Source of the DNA: Aquitalea magnusonii
GTDB taxonomy: Bacteria; Pseudomonadota; Gammaproteobacteria; Burkholderiales; Chromobacteriaceae
Length of the DNA stretch: 64,000 nt
Assembly: GCF_002217795.2 (NCBI RefSeq)
Contig: NZ_AP018823.1
Coordinates: 4,788,136-4,852,135 of the forward strand
Direction of reading: 5' to 3'
Below the pieces are notes generated by a model. It ran no database searches. It saw only the letters and a program-made list of their open reading frames with translations, and was not told the DNA's origin. The translations under genes were made by a program, and so were the position numbers. Shown here piece by piece: positions 9,876 through 19,980 of this stretch. The first letter of the stretch is position 1, and the number at the start of each line of letters is the position of its first letter.

Positions 9876-9905
9876 AAAAAAGGGCTGCTGCGCAAACAGT
9901 AGCCC
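9876..9905 (-). terminator. Terminator of the efflux operon
   Basis: Reading the minus strand, the stem GGGCTACTG / CAGCAGCCC (9905-9897 and 9890-9882, one internal mismatch) is followed by six T. It lies 26 bp past the stop of the TolC-family gene. Confidence 0.85.
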
Positions 9906-9931
9906 CATTTGATCACAAGTGACAAGTTTGT

Positions 9932-11236
9932 TTAATGGCGAATCGCCGCGTTTACCGTTTGCAAGCGGCTTTCATTCAGGGTGCCGGCCACTTGTTCCAG
10001 TTGCAGGCAGGCGGTGAGGTAGTCGTACTTGGCGGTGGCCAGACTGGTGATGGCATCGTAGTAAGACTGTTCGGCTTGCAACACGTCCAGATTGGTACGG
10101 ATGCCGACTTCCTTGCCCAGTTTGGTGGAGTCCACCTTGCTTTTGGCCGAAATCAGCAACTGCTGTTGCGCACGTACCAAGGCGGCACCATTGGTGACGC
10201 CCAGCCAGCTCTTGCGCACGTCTTCACGCAACTGGCGGCGGGTGGATTCCAGCTTGTCGCGGGCGGCCTCCTCCTTGGCCAGGGCTTCACGGATTTGCGA
10301 GTTGATACCGCCACCGGCAAACAGCGGCAGGTTGACCGACACGCCGATACTGCTGCCGCGGGTGACCGGCAGTGCGCCGTTCTGGTTGCTGCGGTTATCG
10401 TTATACCCGGCGCTGAGTGCCACCACCGGTAATTGGTTGCCGCGTTTTTCGGTGACGGTCTGGCTGGCATATTGCAAAGCCTGTTCGGCTGCGCGCAGTG
10501 CCAGGCTGTTGTGGGTGGCCAGTTCCAGCCAGCTTTGCAAATCGCCGGCTGGAGGAGGGGGCAACTGCTCTTTTAGTGGCTGGATGGCGCGTGCATCCAG
10601 CCCGGTGAGCCGGCGCAGATTGTTCTGGCTGATTTCCTGCTGGTTGAGTGCCACGATTTCCTTGGCACTGGCGGCATCGAAGCCGGCCTGGGCTTCGTGG
10701 GTGTCAATAATGGTGGCGGTGCCCAGATCAAAAGCCGTTTTTGCCTGTTGCAGTTGGGTTTGGTAGGCCTTCTTGCTGGCACGGGTGGCGGTCAGGGTGT
10801 CCTCGGCCAACAGCACGTCAAAGTAAGCCCGGGCAATCTCCACCATCAGTTGCTGTTCGGCGGCATCAAAGCTGGTTGCCGCCTGCTGGCTGGCTATCTT
10901 GCCTTTCTGGTAGGCGCTGTATTTGCTGACGTCAAACAGTGGTTGTGATAGCTGGATGCCATAGCCCGAGCTGTCATAACCGGCCAGTCCGGCTGGCTGG
11001 GTGGGATTGGTGTGGCTGTAGCTGCCGGTGAGGGCCACTTGCGGCAATAGCTGGGCCCGGCCTTGCACGGCCTGTTCGCTGCCGGCACTCAGGTCGGCGC
11101 GCGAGCCGGCGTAGTCGCTGTTGTAACTGCGGGCAGCCTGCCAGGCTTCGCTCAGGTCGAAGGCAAGGGCGCTGGGGCTGGCCAGCAGCAGCACCAGGGC
11201 AGGCAGCAAGGGGGTGAAGCGGGCAAGATGTTTCAT
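9932..11236 (-). CDS. TolC-family outer-membrane efflux protein
   Basis: A 434-aa outer-membrane channel protein. A Sec signal peptide ends at 'SPSALA', followed by the mature start 'FDLSEAW'. The body shows the two TolC repeats: helical stretches such as 'QLMVEIARAYFDVLLAEDTL' and 'QLREDVRKSWLGVTNGAAL', and β-strand segments 'YGIQLSQPLFD' and 'IGVSVNLPLFAGG'. It would trimerise and dock on the RND pump encoded upstream. The ATG at 11236 overlaps the RND stop as ATGA, indicating translational coupling; a longer in-frame start at 11272 lies inside the RND gene and precedes the signal peptide. It is the last gene of a four-gene efflux operon. Confidence 0.93.
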   Translation of the reverse strand: MKHLARFTPLLPALVLLLASPSALAFDLSEAWQAARSYNSDYAGSRADLSAGSEQAVQGRAQLLPQVALTGSYSHTNPTQPAGLAGYDSSGYGIQLSQPLFDVSKYSAYQKGKIASQQAATSFDAAEQQLMVEIARAYFDVLLAEDTLTATRASKKAYQTQLQQAKTAFDLGTATIIDTHEAQAGFDAASAKEIVALNQQEISQNNLRRLTGLDARAIQPLKEQLPPPPAGDLQSWLELATHNSLALRAAEQALQYASQTVTEKRGNQLPVVALSAGYNDNRSNQNGALPVTRGSSIGVSVNLPLFAGGGINSQIREALAKEEAARDKLESTRRQLREDVRKSWLGVTNGAALVRAQQQLLISAKSKVDSTKLGKEVGIRTNLDVLQAEQSYYDAITSLATAKYDYLTACLQLEQVAGTLNESRLQTVNAAIRH

Positions 11237-14200
11237 GTTGTTCTCTTTTGCGGACGGTCCACCTTGAACCACTGGGCGTACAGGGCAGGCAGGAACAGCA
11301 GGGTGAGTACTGTGGCCACCAGCAGCCCGCCCATGATGGCCACCGCCATCGGTCCCCAGAAGGTGCTGCGGGTGAGCGGAATCATCGCCAGGATGGCGGC
11401 CAGTGCGGTGAGCATGATGGGGCGGAAGCGCCGTATCGTGGAGCCGATGATGGCTTCGTGGCGGTCTATGCCTTCGCTGATGTCATGCTCGATCTGATCC
11501 ACCAGAATAACTGAGTTGCGCATGATCATGCCGGACAGGGCAATCACCCCCAGCATGGCGACAAAGCCGAACGGTGCCTGGAACAGGATCAAGGTGAGTG
11601 TCACCCCTATCATGCCCAGCGGCGCAGTCAGCAATACCATCAGCGTGCGCTGGAAGCTGTGCAATTGCAGCATCAAGAGGGTGAGCACCACCACGATCAT
11701 GAAGGGGGCAACCGCCGCAATGGCCTTTTGCGAATTGCTGCTGGATTCCAGCGAACCACCCAGTTCGATGTGATAGCCAAGGGGTAGGGTCTGTTCCAGT
11801 TGCTGCATCTGCGGCCAGAGCGCGGCAGAGACATCATCGCCCTGCACGCCGTCGGCGACATCCGCGTTGACGGTGATGGTGGGCAGACGGTTGCGCCGCC
11901 AGATGATGGACTCCTCCGGCTGATAGTCGATCTTGCCCAGTTGCGACACCGCGACAAAGCGACCACTGGCGGTTTGCACCTGCAAATTGCCCAGTGCCGC
12001 CACATCGCTCTGCTCCTGCTTGTTCAGGCGCGCCACGATGCCGACGGTACGGTTGCCGTCGCGATAATCGGTCACGGTGGCACCGGAAATCAGCATTTGC
12101 AGTTGTTGGGACAAGGACTGGCTATTGATGCCTAGCAGGCGGATCTTGTCCTGATCCAGCGTGATGCGCAGCGCCTTCAACTGCTCACCCCAGTCGATAT
12201 TGACGTGACGGGTGGACGGGTTGGCTCTTACCCGTTTTTCCACTTCGGCGGCAATGGCGCGGATCTTGTCATGGTCCGGCCCCATTACGCGGAACTGTAC
12301 CGGGTAGCCTACCGGCGGGCCGTTTTCCAGCCGGGTGACGCGGCCGCGTACCAGTGGGAAGTCGTGATCGAAAATCTGCTCGATACGGCTTTTCACCAGT
12401 TCGCGCACATGCTCGTCACCGGTCATCACCATCAGTTGGGCATAGTTCAGATGCTGTTGCTGCTGATCCAGCGGCAGATAAAAGCGGGGGCTGCCATTGC
12501 CGACATAGCTGGTGACGCTGCGTACATTCTTGTCCTGCCGTATCAGTGCTTCCAGTTTTTTCACCTCGCGCTCGGTGGCGGCATAACTGGCACCACGCGG
12601 CAGCCACAGGTCCACCATCAGTTCCGGCCGGTTGGACGAGGGGAAAAACTGCTGTGCCACCAGCAGGCGGAAGGCCAGCAAGGACAGGACGAAAATGCCC
12701 AGGGTGATGGCAATGACGGTTTTGCGGTAGTGCAGGCACCATTCCAGCAGGCTGCGGAAGCGCAGGTAGAACGGCTTGTGATAGACGTCGTGCTGCTGGT
12801 GATGCGTGCTTTGCTCGGACAGCAGTTTGTAGCCCAGGAAGGGAGTGAATACCACGGCGACAATCCAGGACAGGATGAGGGCCAGCCCCACCACGGCGAA
12901 CAGGCTGAACACGTATTCGCCCGCGTCGGATTTGGCCAGTCCTACCGGCAGGAAGGTGGCCGCGGTAATCAGCGTGCCGGTCAGCATGGGGAAGGCCGTG
13001 CTGGTGTAGGCATAGGTCGCTGCCTGGAATTTGTTCCAGCCTTGCTCCAGCTTCAGCGCCATCATTTCCACCGCGATGATGGCATCGTCCACCAACAGGC
13101 CCAGCGCAATGATGAGCGAACCCAGCGAAATGCGTTGCAGGTCCAGCTTGAAGAAGTACATGGCGAGAAAGGTCATGGCCAGCACCAGCGGAATCGACAG
13201 CGCCACCACCACGCCGGTGCGCAGACCCAGGCTGAAGAAGCTGACCGCCAGCACAATCAGCACGGCCTCGATCAGCGAGCGCATGAATTCGCTCACCGCG
13301 CTCTTGACCACCTTGGGCTGGTCGGAAACGGGGTGGATTTCGATGCCTACCGGCAGCTTGGACTGGATCCGCTTGAGCGTGGCGTCCAGATGCTCGCCCA
13401 GTTGCAGGACATCGCCACCGCTTTTCATGGAAATGGCCAGGCCCAGCGCTGGCTGGCCGTTAAAGCGCATGCGGAAGTTGGGCGGGTCGACAAAGCCGCG
13501 ATGAATCTGCGCGATATCGCCCAGGCGCAGGGTTTTGCCATTGGCCACGATGGGTGTGTTGGCCACCGCTTCCACGGTGCTGAAGTTGCCGGTGGGTCTT
13601 ACCCAGATACGGTCGCTGGCGGTTTCGTAGGTGCCGGCTGGCAGCATGGCATTCTGCTGCTGCAGCGCGCTCCAGATGGCGCTGGTGTCCAGGCCCAGCG
13701 AGGCGAGTTTGCTGCTGGATAGGTCGATATAGATGTTCTCGCTCTGCTCACCCACCAGGTTGACCTTGGCCACATCCGGCACGCGCAGGATTTCTTCCTT
13801 GGCACGGTCCACGTAGCGGCGCAGTTCCTCGTCGCTGAAGCCGTCACCGGTAAAGGCATAGATGTTGCCGAAGGTGTCGCCGAACTCGTCGTTGAAGAAG
13901 GGGCCTTGGGTGGTGGCGGGCAGGCTGCTGCGCACATCCCCCAGTTTCTTGCGTACCTGATACCACAGCGACTGCACATTCTTGGCCGGCACATCTTCGC
14001 GCAGATTGATCAGTAGCAGGGATTCTCCCGGCTTGCTGTAGCTCTGCACGTACTTGATTTCCGGCATCTCCTGCAGTTTTTCTTCCAGCCGGTCGCTGAT
14101 TTGCTGCTCCACCTCCACCGCCTTGGCACCCGGCCAATAGGTTTGCACCAGCATGGCCTTGAAGGTGAACTCGGGGTCTTCCTTCTGGCCTAGCTGGGTA

Positions 14201-14295
14201 TAGGCCCACAGGCCGGACACCATCAGCATCACCATGAAGTACAGCACCAGCGCCTGGTGGCGCAGTGCCCATTCCGATAGATTGAGCTTTTTCAT
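11233..14295 (-). CDS. RND multidrug efflux permease (TriC/MexK-like group)
   Basis: A 1020-aa inner-membrane proton-driven pump of the AcrB superfamily. Seen: a first transmembrane helix near 13-33, the 'QKEDPEF' motif after it that is typical of the TriC/MexK branch, a large periplasmic loop, the TM4 proton-relay Asp pair in 'GLLVDDAIIAVEM', a second periplasmic loop, and the C-terminal helices with 'GVIALSGMIMRNSVILVDQI'. It takes substrates from the periplasm or inner leaflet to the TolC partner. It starts directly after the stop of the adaptor gene and overlaps the TolC gene by 4 nt. Substrates cannot be read from the sequence. Confidence 0.95.
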   Translation of the reverse strand: MKKLNLSEWALRHQALVLYFMVMLMVSGLWAYTQLGQKEDPEFTFKAMLVQTYWPGAKAVEVEQQISDRLEEKLQEMPEIKYVQSYSKPGESLLLINLREDVPAKNVQSLWYQVRKKLGDVRSSLPATTQGPFFNDEFGDTFGNIYAFTGDGFSDEELRRYVDRAKEEILRVPDVAKVNLVGEQSENIYIDLSSSKLASLGLDTSAIWSALQQQNAMLPAGTYETASDRIWVRPTGNFSTVEAVANTPIVANGKTLRLGDIAQIHRGFVDPPNFRMRFNGQPALGLAISMKSGGDVLQLGEHLDATLKRIQSKLPVGIEIHPVSDQPKVVKSAVSEFMRSLIEAVLIVLAVSFFSLGLRTGVVVALSIPLVLAMTFLAMYFFKLDLQRISLGSLIIALGLLVDDAIIAVEMMALKLEQGWNKFQAATYAYTSTAFPMLTGTLITAATFLPVGLAKSDAGEYVFSLFAVVGLALILSWIVAVVFTPFLGYKLLSEQSTHHQQHDVYHKPFYLRFRSLLEWCLHYRKTVIAITLGIFVLSLLAFRLLVAQQFFPSSNRPELMVDLWLPRGASYAATEREVKKLEALIRQDKNVRSVTSYVGNGSPRFYLPLDQQQQHLNYAQLMVMTGDEHVRELVKSRIEQIFDHDFPLVRGRVTRLENGPPVGYPVQFRVMGPDHDKIRAIAAEVEKRVRANPSTRHVNIDWGEQLKALRITLDQDKIRLLGINSQSLSQQLQMLISGATVTDYRDGNRTVGIVARLNKQEQSDVAALGNLQVQTASGRFVAVSQLGKIDYQPEESIIWRRNRLPTITVNADVADGVQGDDVSAALWPQMQQLEQTLPLGYHIELGGSLESSSNSQKAIAAVAPFMIVVVLTLLMLQLHSFQRTLMVLLTAPLGMIGVTLTLILFQAPFGFVAMLGVIALSGMIMRNSVILVDQIEHDISEGIDRHEAIIGSTIRRFRPIMLTALAAILAMIPLTRSTFWGPMAVAIMGGLLVATVLTLLFLPALYAQWFKVDRPQKRTT

Positions 14296-15375
14296 TTACT
14301 GGCCACCTTGCAGCATGGTGACGCGCTGATTGTCGTGCAGCAGATGCACTCCGGCGCTGACCACTTTTTCGCCCGGCCGCACGCCGCCTTGCAGGGTGAC
14401 GCTGTTGCTGTCGATCGCTAGCACACTGACGGCACGACGCGTCACGCGCAGGCTCTTGTCATTCAATACCCAGACATAGTGCTTGCCCTGTTCGTCCAGC
14501 ACTGCTGTCAGTGGCAGACGCAGGGTTTGCGGCGCGGCAGCGGCGCCTGGCTCCAGGGTGACAGTCACGGTCTGCCCCAGTGCCAGCGCGCTGGCATGCG
14601 GCAGGCTGATACGGGCGGCGTAGGTACGGGTGGCGGAGTCGGCATCGCCGGCCAGTTCACGCAAGCTGCCCTCGAACTGCTGCTTGCCGGCCCACAGGGT
14701 GACGGCAAACTGCTTTTGCTGGCGGACCTGCTGCAAGGCGTTTTCCGGCACCTGAATGGCGGCCTCTCGTTCTCCATCGTGGGCCAGTCGCGCCACGGCC
14801 TGCCCGGCAGCCACTACTTGGCCAGGCTCGGCGTTGATCTGGCTGATGATTCCATCCGCGTCGGCCAGCAACTGGGTATAGCTGCCCTGGTTGCGGCTGG
14901 CGGCCAGTTGCGCCCTGGCCTCATCTCGTTTGGCACGGGCTGCGTTGACGCCGTTTTGCTGGCCATCTACTTGCGACTGGCTGATGAATTGCTTGGCCAA
15001 TAACTGTTGGTAGCGTTGCAGATTGAGCTGCTGTTGTGCCAGATCGGATTCTGCCGCGGCCAGTTGGGCCTGTTTGGCGCTGATGTCCAGGCTGGTGTCG
15101 CTGGGATCGAGCCGGGCCAGTACCTGGCCTTTTTTCACGTGTTCACCGCTATTGACCAGTTTGGCAACGATCTTGCCGCCAATACGGAAGGCAAGATCGG
15201 TTTCGGTACGGGCGCGAATCTGGCCGGCAAAGCTGTTGCGCGGTGTACTGCCATTCTGGCCGGCAGTCACGATGCGGACCGGGCGGATTTCTTCGCTGCT
15301 GCTGTCCGGATGGGAGCAGGCGGCAAGCAGCATGGCCAGCACAAGCGGGCAGGCCAGACGGAGGGCGGTGGGCAT
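14296..15375 (-). CDS. RND efflux periplasmic adaptor (membrane-fusion) lipoprotein
   Basis: A 359-aa adaptor. A lipoprotein signal peptide has the lipobox LAAC with the acylated Cys at residue 20. Then come a barrel/lipoyl half-motif ('DLAFRIGGKIVAKLVNSGEHVKKGQVLARLD'-type region near 60-92), a coiled-coil hairpin near 95-160 rich in Q/A/L, the second lipoyl half ('ADGIISQINAEPGQVV'), and β-barrel and membrane-proximal domains. It bridges the RND pump and the outer-membrane channel. It lies 13 bp after the TetR gene and is immediately followed by the pump gene. Confidence 0.93.
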   Translation of the reverse strand: MPTALRLACPLVLAMLLAACSHPDSSSEEIRPVRIVTAGQNGSTPRNSFAGQIRARTETDLAFRIGGKIVAKLVNSGEHVKKGQVLARLDPSDTSLDISAKQAQLAAAESDLAQQQLNLQRYQQLLAKQFISQSQVDGQQNGVNAARAKRDEARAQLAASRNQGSYTQLLADADGIISQINAEPGQVVAAGQAVARLAHDGEREAAIQVPENALQQVRQQKQFAVTLWAGKQQFEGSLRELAGDADSATRTYAARISLPHASALALGQTVTVTLEPGAAAAPQTLRLPLTAVLDEQGKHYVWVLNDKSLRVTRRAVSVLAIDSNSVTLQGGVRPGEKVVSAGVHLLHDNQRVTMLQGGQ

Positions 15376-15388
15376 GGAGTGTGTCCTG

Positions 15389-16033
15389 TCAGTTTTTTTT
15401 CAAGCCGTGCAGCACCAGATCCAGTGCGTCCTTGAGAAAGCCGAGTGGGTCCTTGGTAGAACCGATGCAGCAGCCGGGCAGTTGGCCGAAGGAGTGGCTG
15501 AAAATCATGGTGCTCAGCAGCGGTGCCAGCAGCGCATCGACGGTATGTGCCAGCGGCACCTGGCGAAATTCACCACTGGCTATACCCCGTTCCAGCACCA
15601 TGCTGAGCATCTGGTTGCTCGGCGTGATGACTTCCTCGAAGTAGAACTGCGCAAGTTCCGGAAAGTTGGCCGCCTCTGCAATCATCAGTTTGCACAGGCC
15701 AGCCGAAGGGCCAGAGCCCACTTCCTGCCACCAGTGCTCGACCATGTGGTGCAGCAGCGCGCTGGTACTGCCTGGAAAATCGTTGGCGACCTGTGCCAGT
15801 TGCTGCAAATTGGCAACAATGGTGCCACGGGCAATCGCCTTGAAAATCTCTTCCTTATTCTGGAAATAAAGATAAGGCGTGCCCTTGGTAACGCCGGCAG
15901 CACGCGCGATGTCTTCCATTTTAGTGGCCCGGTAGCCTTTTTCGACAAACTGGCCCAGGGCGGCATCCAGAATTTCGGCGGGACGGGCTTCTTTTTTCCT
16001 GCGCCAGCGGGTGATAGGGCTGTTTTCGGTCAT
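15389..16033 (-). CDS. TetR/AcrR-family transcriptional regulator of the efflux operon
   Basis: A 214-aa protein with an N-terminal TetR helix-turn-helix ('MEDIARAAGVTKGTPYLYFQNKEEIF', about residues 38-63) and a helical ligand domain. It is the first gene of the efflux operon, so it probably represses its own transcript together with the adaptor, pump and channel genes until a ligand binds (inference). Two starts are possible: ATG 16057 and ATG 16033. I prefer 16033 because a perfect 14-bp palindrome at 16043-16056 lies just upstream and would otherwise be coding sequence overlapping the first start codon. Neither start has a strong Shine-Dalgarno. Confidence 0.88.
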   Translation of the reverse strand: MTENSPITRWRRKKEARPAEILDAALGQFVEKGYRATKMEDIARAAGVTKGTPYLYFQNKEEIFKAIARGTIVANLQQLAQVANDFPGSTSALLHHMVEHWWQEVGSGPSAGLCKLMIAEAANFPELAQFYFEEVITPSNQMLSMVLERGIASGEFRQVPLAHTVDALLAPLLSTMIFSHSFGQLPGCCIGSTKDPLGFLKDALDLVLHGLKKN

Positions 16034-16042
16034 GGATATAGC

Positions 16043-16056
16043 TGAATCATGATTCA
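16043..16056. promoter_or_regulatory. Candidate TetR operator palindrome
   Basis: TGAATCATGATTCA is a perfect 14-bp palindrome 9 bp upstream of the preferred TetR start. Its position between the efflux operon and the divergent argB fits an autoregulatory operator. Confidence 0.5.
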
Positions 16057-16132
16057 TTAACGGCGTGCAATGTAGAGTAAAGCTGCAATCCTGACAATTA
16101 ATAAATCAGTGTTCAGTAGTTTGATTGATTAG

Positions 16133-17071
<939 letters not shown>

Positions 17072-17091
17072 TTGATTGCAGTGCATTGACC

Positions 17092-17124
17092 AGGCCGGGG
17101 GCGTACTGCCCGCCGGCCTTTTTC
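17092..17124 (+). terminator. argB terminator
   Basis: A long GC-rich stem (AGGCCGG-GGGC / GCCC-CCGGCCT) with loop GTACT is followed by a T run ending near 17124, just downstream of the argB stop. Confidence 0.88.
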
Positions 17125-17226
17125 TTGCCCGCTGCATCTTTGCCGCCAGCCATGTTGTTAATCAAACTTGTTCTATAGTATTGAAACAGCCTGTTTCAGG
17201 TTCTCTTGGCCGATGAGGAGGGTGCA

Positions 17227-17661
17227 ATGCAGACAGTCAGACAGTTGCTGGAGCAAAAATCCGGGCGGGTGCTGGTTACCGTCACGCCGGAAAGTACCGT
17301 ATTTCAGGCACTACAGGTAATGGCAGAACATGATATCGGCGCAGTGCTGGTGATGGATGGCGGCGAGGTGGTGGGTATTTTTTCCGAACGGGACTACGCC
17401 CGGCGCATCGTGCTGCAGGGCCGTACTTCTGCCGGCACCCGCATTCGCGACATCATGACCAGCAAGGTGGTGTATGTCACGCCGGAACAGAATTCCGATC
17501 AATGCATGGCGCTGATGACGGAAAAGCACATCCGTCACCTGCCGGTGCTGGAGGGTAAAACGGTGCTGGGCATGCTGTCGATTGGCGATCTGGTCCACGC
17601 CACCATCCAGGAGCAGGCGCAGGTCATCAATCATCTGGTGCATTACATCCAGAGCGCTTGA
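17227..17661 (+). CDS. CBS-domain protein (two CBS motifs)
   Basis: A 144-aa cytosolic protein made of two tandem CBS motifs: the first around 'TPESTVFQALQVMAEHDIGAVLVMDGGEVVGIFSERDYAR' positions 18-57, the second around 'VTPEQNSDQCMALMTEKHIRHLPVLEG' positions 85-111. Such stand-alone Bateman modules usually bind adenine nucleotides and act as sensors; the partner is unknown. The ATG at 17227 has GAGGAGG just upstream. It is monocistronic, with a terminator on each side. Confidence 0.9.
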   Translation: MQTVRQLLEQKSGRVLVTVTPESTVFQALQVMAEHDIGAVLVMDGGEVVGIFSERDYARRIVLQGRTSAGTRIRDIMTSKVVYVTPEQNSDQCMALMTEKHIRHLPVLEGKTVLGMLSIGDLVHATIQEQAQVINHLVHYIQSA

Positions 17662-17681
17662 GTCCCTGCCTGCCAGATAAT

Positions 17682-17706
17682 AAAAAGCCGCCTGCGGGCG
17701 GCTTTT
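17682..17706. terminator. Bidirectional terminator between CBS gene and iclR-type gene
   Basis: Stem GCCGCC / GGCGGC (17687-17692, 17697-17702) with loop TGCG, flanked by five A and four T. It lies between convergent genes. Confidence 0.9.
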
Positions 17707-17724
17707 GCTATCTGGCGTAACACA

Positions 17725-18510
17725 TCAGGCTACAGGCACGATGCGCTGGCGCAAGGCTATCAGCGCGGGTGCCACTTGCTGTTGCATCACTTCGGCGCTG
17801 AAGGCAAAGGCCGGACCGCTGGCGTTCAGGCTCATCGGCGGCTGGCCGGGAGTGGGCGAGGGCAGATGTACGCCCACGGCCATCACGTCCGGCTCGTACT
17901 CGCCGAATGAGGCCGAGTAGCCACAGCGCTGGTATTCCGCCATCGCCTGTTGCAGCCGTTGCTGCAGCTCCGGCCAGCGTGCGCCATAGCGTGTGGCCAG
18001 TTCGCCATTCAGTTGCTGGCGCACGTTTTCCGGCAGCCCGGCATAAAAAGCCCGGCCAATGGCGGTGGTGGCAATCGGCACGCGTGAGCCTACGGTCAGT
18101 TGCACGCTGACCCGCGACTGGCTGCGGTAGGTTTCCAGGTAAACCATGTCGGTGCCGTCGCGCATGGCCAGGCTGATTGACACATTGTTCTCCAGCGCAA
18201 ACTCGCGCATCAGCGGCCCGGCTACCTGGCGGATATCGTAGCTGGCCAGCACCACCGAACCCAGTGCCAGCAGTGCCACGCCCAGCCGGTAGAAACCGCT
18301 GTGTTCGTCCTGGGACAGATAGCCCAGCGTGGTCAGGGTATAGGTCAGCCGCGATACCGTGGATTTGGGTAGGCCGGTGCGCTTGGCAATTTCCAGATTG
18401 GACAGTGCCGACTCGCCCGGTCGAAACGCTGCCATCACCTGCAAGCCACGCGCCAGCGCGGTGACGAACAGTCGGTCCTTGTCATCTTCTTCCTGCATTG
18501 CATTCCTCAT
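17725..18510 (-). CDS. IclR-family transcriptional regulator
   Basis: A 261-aa regulator with an N-terminal winged helix ('NLEIAKRTGLPKSTVSRLTYTL', about 37-58) and an IclR effector domain ('TDMVYLETYRSQSRVSVQLTVGSRVPIATTAIGRAFYA' region and 'GYSASFGEYEPDVMAVGVHL'). It is divergent from gcdH and most probably controls the glutarate/glutaryl-CoA genes in response to a pathway acid. A near-perfect dyad in the shared promoter region supports this. ATG 18510 is chosen; ATG 18498 (MQEED) is an equally plausible shorter start. Confidence 0.92.
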   Translation of the reverse strand: MRNAMQEEDDKDRLFVTALARGLQVMAAFRPGESALSNLEIAKRTGLPKSTVSRLTYTLTTLGYLSQDEHSGFYRLGVALLALGSVVLASYDIRQVAGPLMREFALENNVSISLAMRDGTDMVYLETYRSQSRVSVQLTVGSRVPIATTAIGRAFYAGLPENVRQQLNGELATRYGARWPELQQRLQQAMAEYQRCGYSASFGEYEPDVMAVGVHLPSPTPGQPPMSLNASGPAFAFSAEVMQQQVAPALIALRQRIVPVA

Positions 18511-18648
18511 TTCTATATCAATGGCCGAAACATCAGGTGCTGGCGGCCTGGCGCGAGCGGCAAGGATAGCCTGCTTGCGGCGTCGGTAAAAGAAAACGCT
18601 TTACAGCCAATTTTGGAGTTGTTAGTCTATTCTGCAATGTAAAACGCA

Positions 18649-18665
18649 ATTCCGCAATGCGGAAT
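18649..18665. promoter_or_regulatory. Candidate IclR operator
   Basis: ATTCCGCA-A-TGCGGAAT is a perfect 8-bp inverted repeat with a 1-bp centre. It lies 34 bp before the gcdH start in the 188-bp divergent promoter region. Its position close to gcdH suits repression, but activation cannot be excluded. Confidence 0.55.
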
Positions 18666-18698
18666 TATGCGGAGCAAATTCACCAAGGAGATACCTCA

Positions 18699-19886
18699 AT
18701 GGCCGCCAACAACAGCCGCGCACCCTTTGCCTGGGAAGATCCCTTCCTGCTGGCCGATCAGCTGACCGAAGAAGAAAGACTGGTTCAGCAAACCGCTGAA
18801 GCCTACTGTCAGGACCGTCTGATGCCGCGCGTGTTGACGGCCAACCGCGAGGAACGCTTCGACCGCGAAATCATGAGCGAGATGGGTGAGCTGGGCCTGT
18901 TGGGTTGCACCATCGACGGCTACGGTTGTGCCGGCCTCAGCCATGTGGCCTACGGCCTGGTGGCGCGTGAAGTGGAACGTGTCGATTCCGGCTACCGCTC
19001 GGCCATGAGCGTGCAGTCCAGCCTGGTGATGCACCCGATCTGGGCCTACGGCTCGGAAGCACAGAAAGACAAATACCTGCCCAAGCTGGCCACCGGTGAA
19101 TGGGTGGGTTGTTTCGGCCTGACCGAACCGGATGCCGGTTCCGACCCGGCCGGCATGAAAACCCGTGCCCGCAAGGTGGACGGCGGTTATGTCCTGTCCG
19201 GTAGCAAGATGTGGATTACCAACAGCCCGGTGGCTGATGTGTTCGTGGTATGGGCCAAGGATGACGAAGGCGAAATCCGCGGCTTCGTGCTGGAAAAAGG
19301 CATGCAGGGCCTGTCGGCACCCAAGATTCACGGCAAGTTCAGCCTGCGCGCTTCCATCACCGGTGAAATCGTCATGGACGAAGTGCTGGTGCCGGAAGAT
19401 GCCATCCTGCCGGGCGTGAAAGGCCTGAAAGGCCCGTTCGGTTGCCTGAACAAGGCCCGCTACGGCATCGCCTGGGGCGCCATGGGTGCCGCCGAGTTCT
19501 GCTGGCACGCCGCGCGCCAGTACACGCTGGACCGCAAGCAGTTTGGCCGCCCGCTGGCTGCCACCCAGCTGATCCAGCTGAAGCTGGCCAATATGCAGAC
19601 CGAAATCGCGCTGGGCCTGCAAGCAGCCATCCGCGTGGGTCGCCTGCTGGACGAAGGCAAGGCTGCGCCGGAAATGATTTCGCTGATCAAGCGCAACAAC
19701 TGCGGCAAGTCGCTGGACATCGCCCGCATCGCCCGCGACATGCACGGCGGTAACGGTATTGCCGACGAATTCCACGTCATCCGCCACGTAATGAACCTGG
19801 AAGCCGTCAACACTTATGAAGGCACGCACGATGTGCATGCCCTGATTCTGGGCCGCGCCCAGACCGGTATTCAGGCATTTGCCTGA
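18699..19886 (+). CDS. gcdH: Glutaryl-CoA dehydrogenase
   Basis: A 395-aa flavoprotein of the acyl-CoA dehydrogenase family. It converts glutaryl-CoA to crotonyl-CoA and CO2, passing electrons to ETF. GCDH-specific features: '[44 protein letters not shown]' pattern near 65-110, '[11 protein letters not shown]', 'MWITNSP', '[15 protein letters not shown]', and the catalytic Glu in '[17 protein letters not shown]'. The ATG at 18699 has AAGGAG 8 bp upstream. It is divergent from the IclR regulator and upstream of a CoA-transferase and ETF-QO, consistent with glutarate catabolism. Confidence 0.95.
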   Translation: MAANNSRAPFAWEDPFLLADQLTEEERLVQQTAEAYCQDRLMPRVLTANREERFDREIMSEMGELGLLGCTIDGYGCAGLSHVAYGLVAREVERVDSGYRSAMSVQSSLVMHPIWAYGSEAQKDKYLPKLATGEWVGCFGLTEPDAGSDPAGMKTRARKVDGGYVLSGSKMWITNSPVADVFVVWAKDDEGEIRGFVLEKGMQGLSAPKIHGKFSLRASITGEIVMDEVLVPEDAILPGVKGLKGPFGCLNKARYGIAWGAMGAAEFCWHAARQYTLDRKQFGRPLAATQLIQLKLANMQTEIALGLQAAIRVGRLLDEGKAAPEMISLIKRNNCGKSLDIARIARDMHGGNGIADEFHVIRHVMNLEAVNTYEGTHDVHALILGRAQTGIQAFA

Positions 19887-19946
19887 TAGCACAGCGGGGG
19901 TGTGGCTCCACCTGCCCCCGTTGTTGGTTCCTGTCTGTCCTTGCGA

Positions 19947-19974
19947 GGCCCGGTGCTTACCGGGCCCTTTTTTT
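19947..19974 (+). terminator. gcdH terminator
   Basis: Stem GGCCCGGT / ACCGGGCC (19947-19954, 19959-19966) with loop GCTT, followed by seven T after one C. Confidence 0.92.
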
Positions 19975-19980
19975 GGTGAA

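Noticed and set aside
6763..9902. Two plus-strand frames of more than 500 codons
   Set aside because: They are antisense to gabD and gabT. High-GC codon usage opens long mirror frames; their composition (Gly/His/Gln-rich) is not protein-like, and the minus-strand products have full catalytic motifs.
12205..13722. 505-codon plus-strand frame
   Set aside because: Antisense shadow of the RND permease gene.
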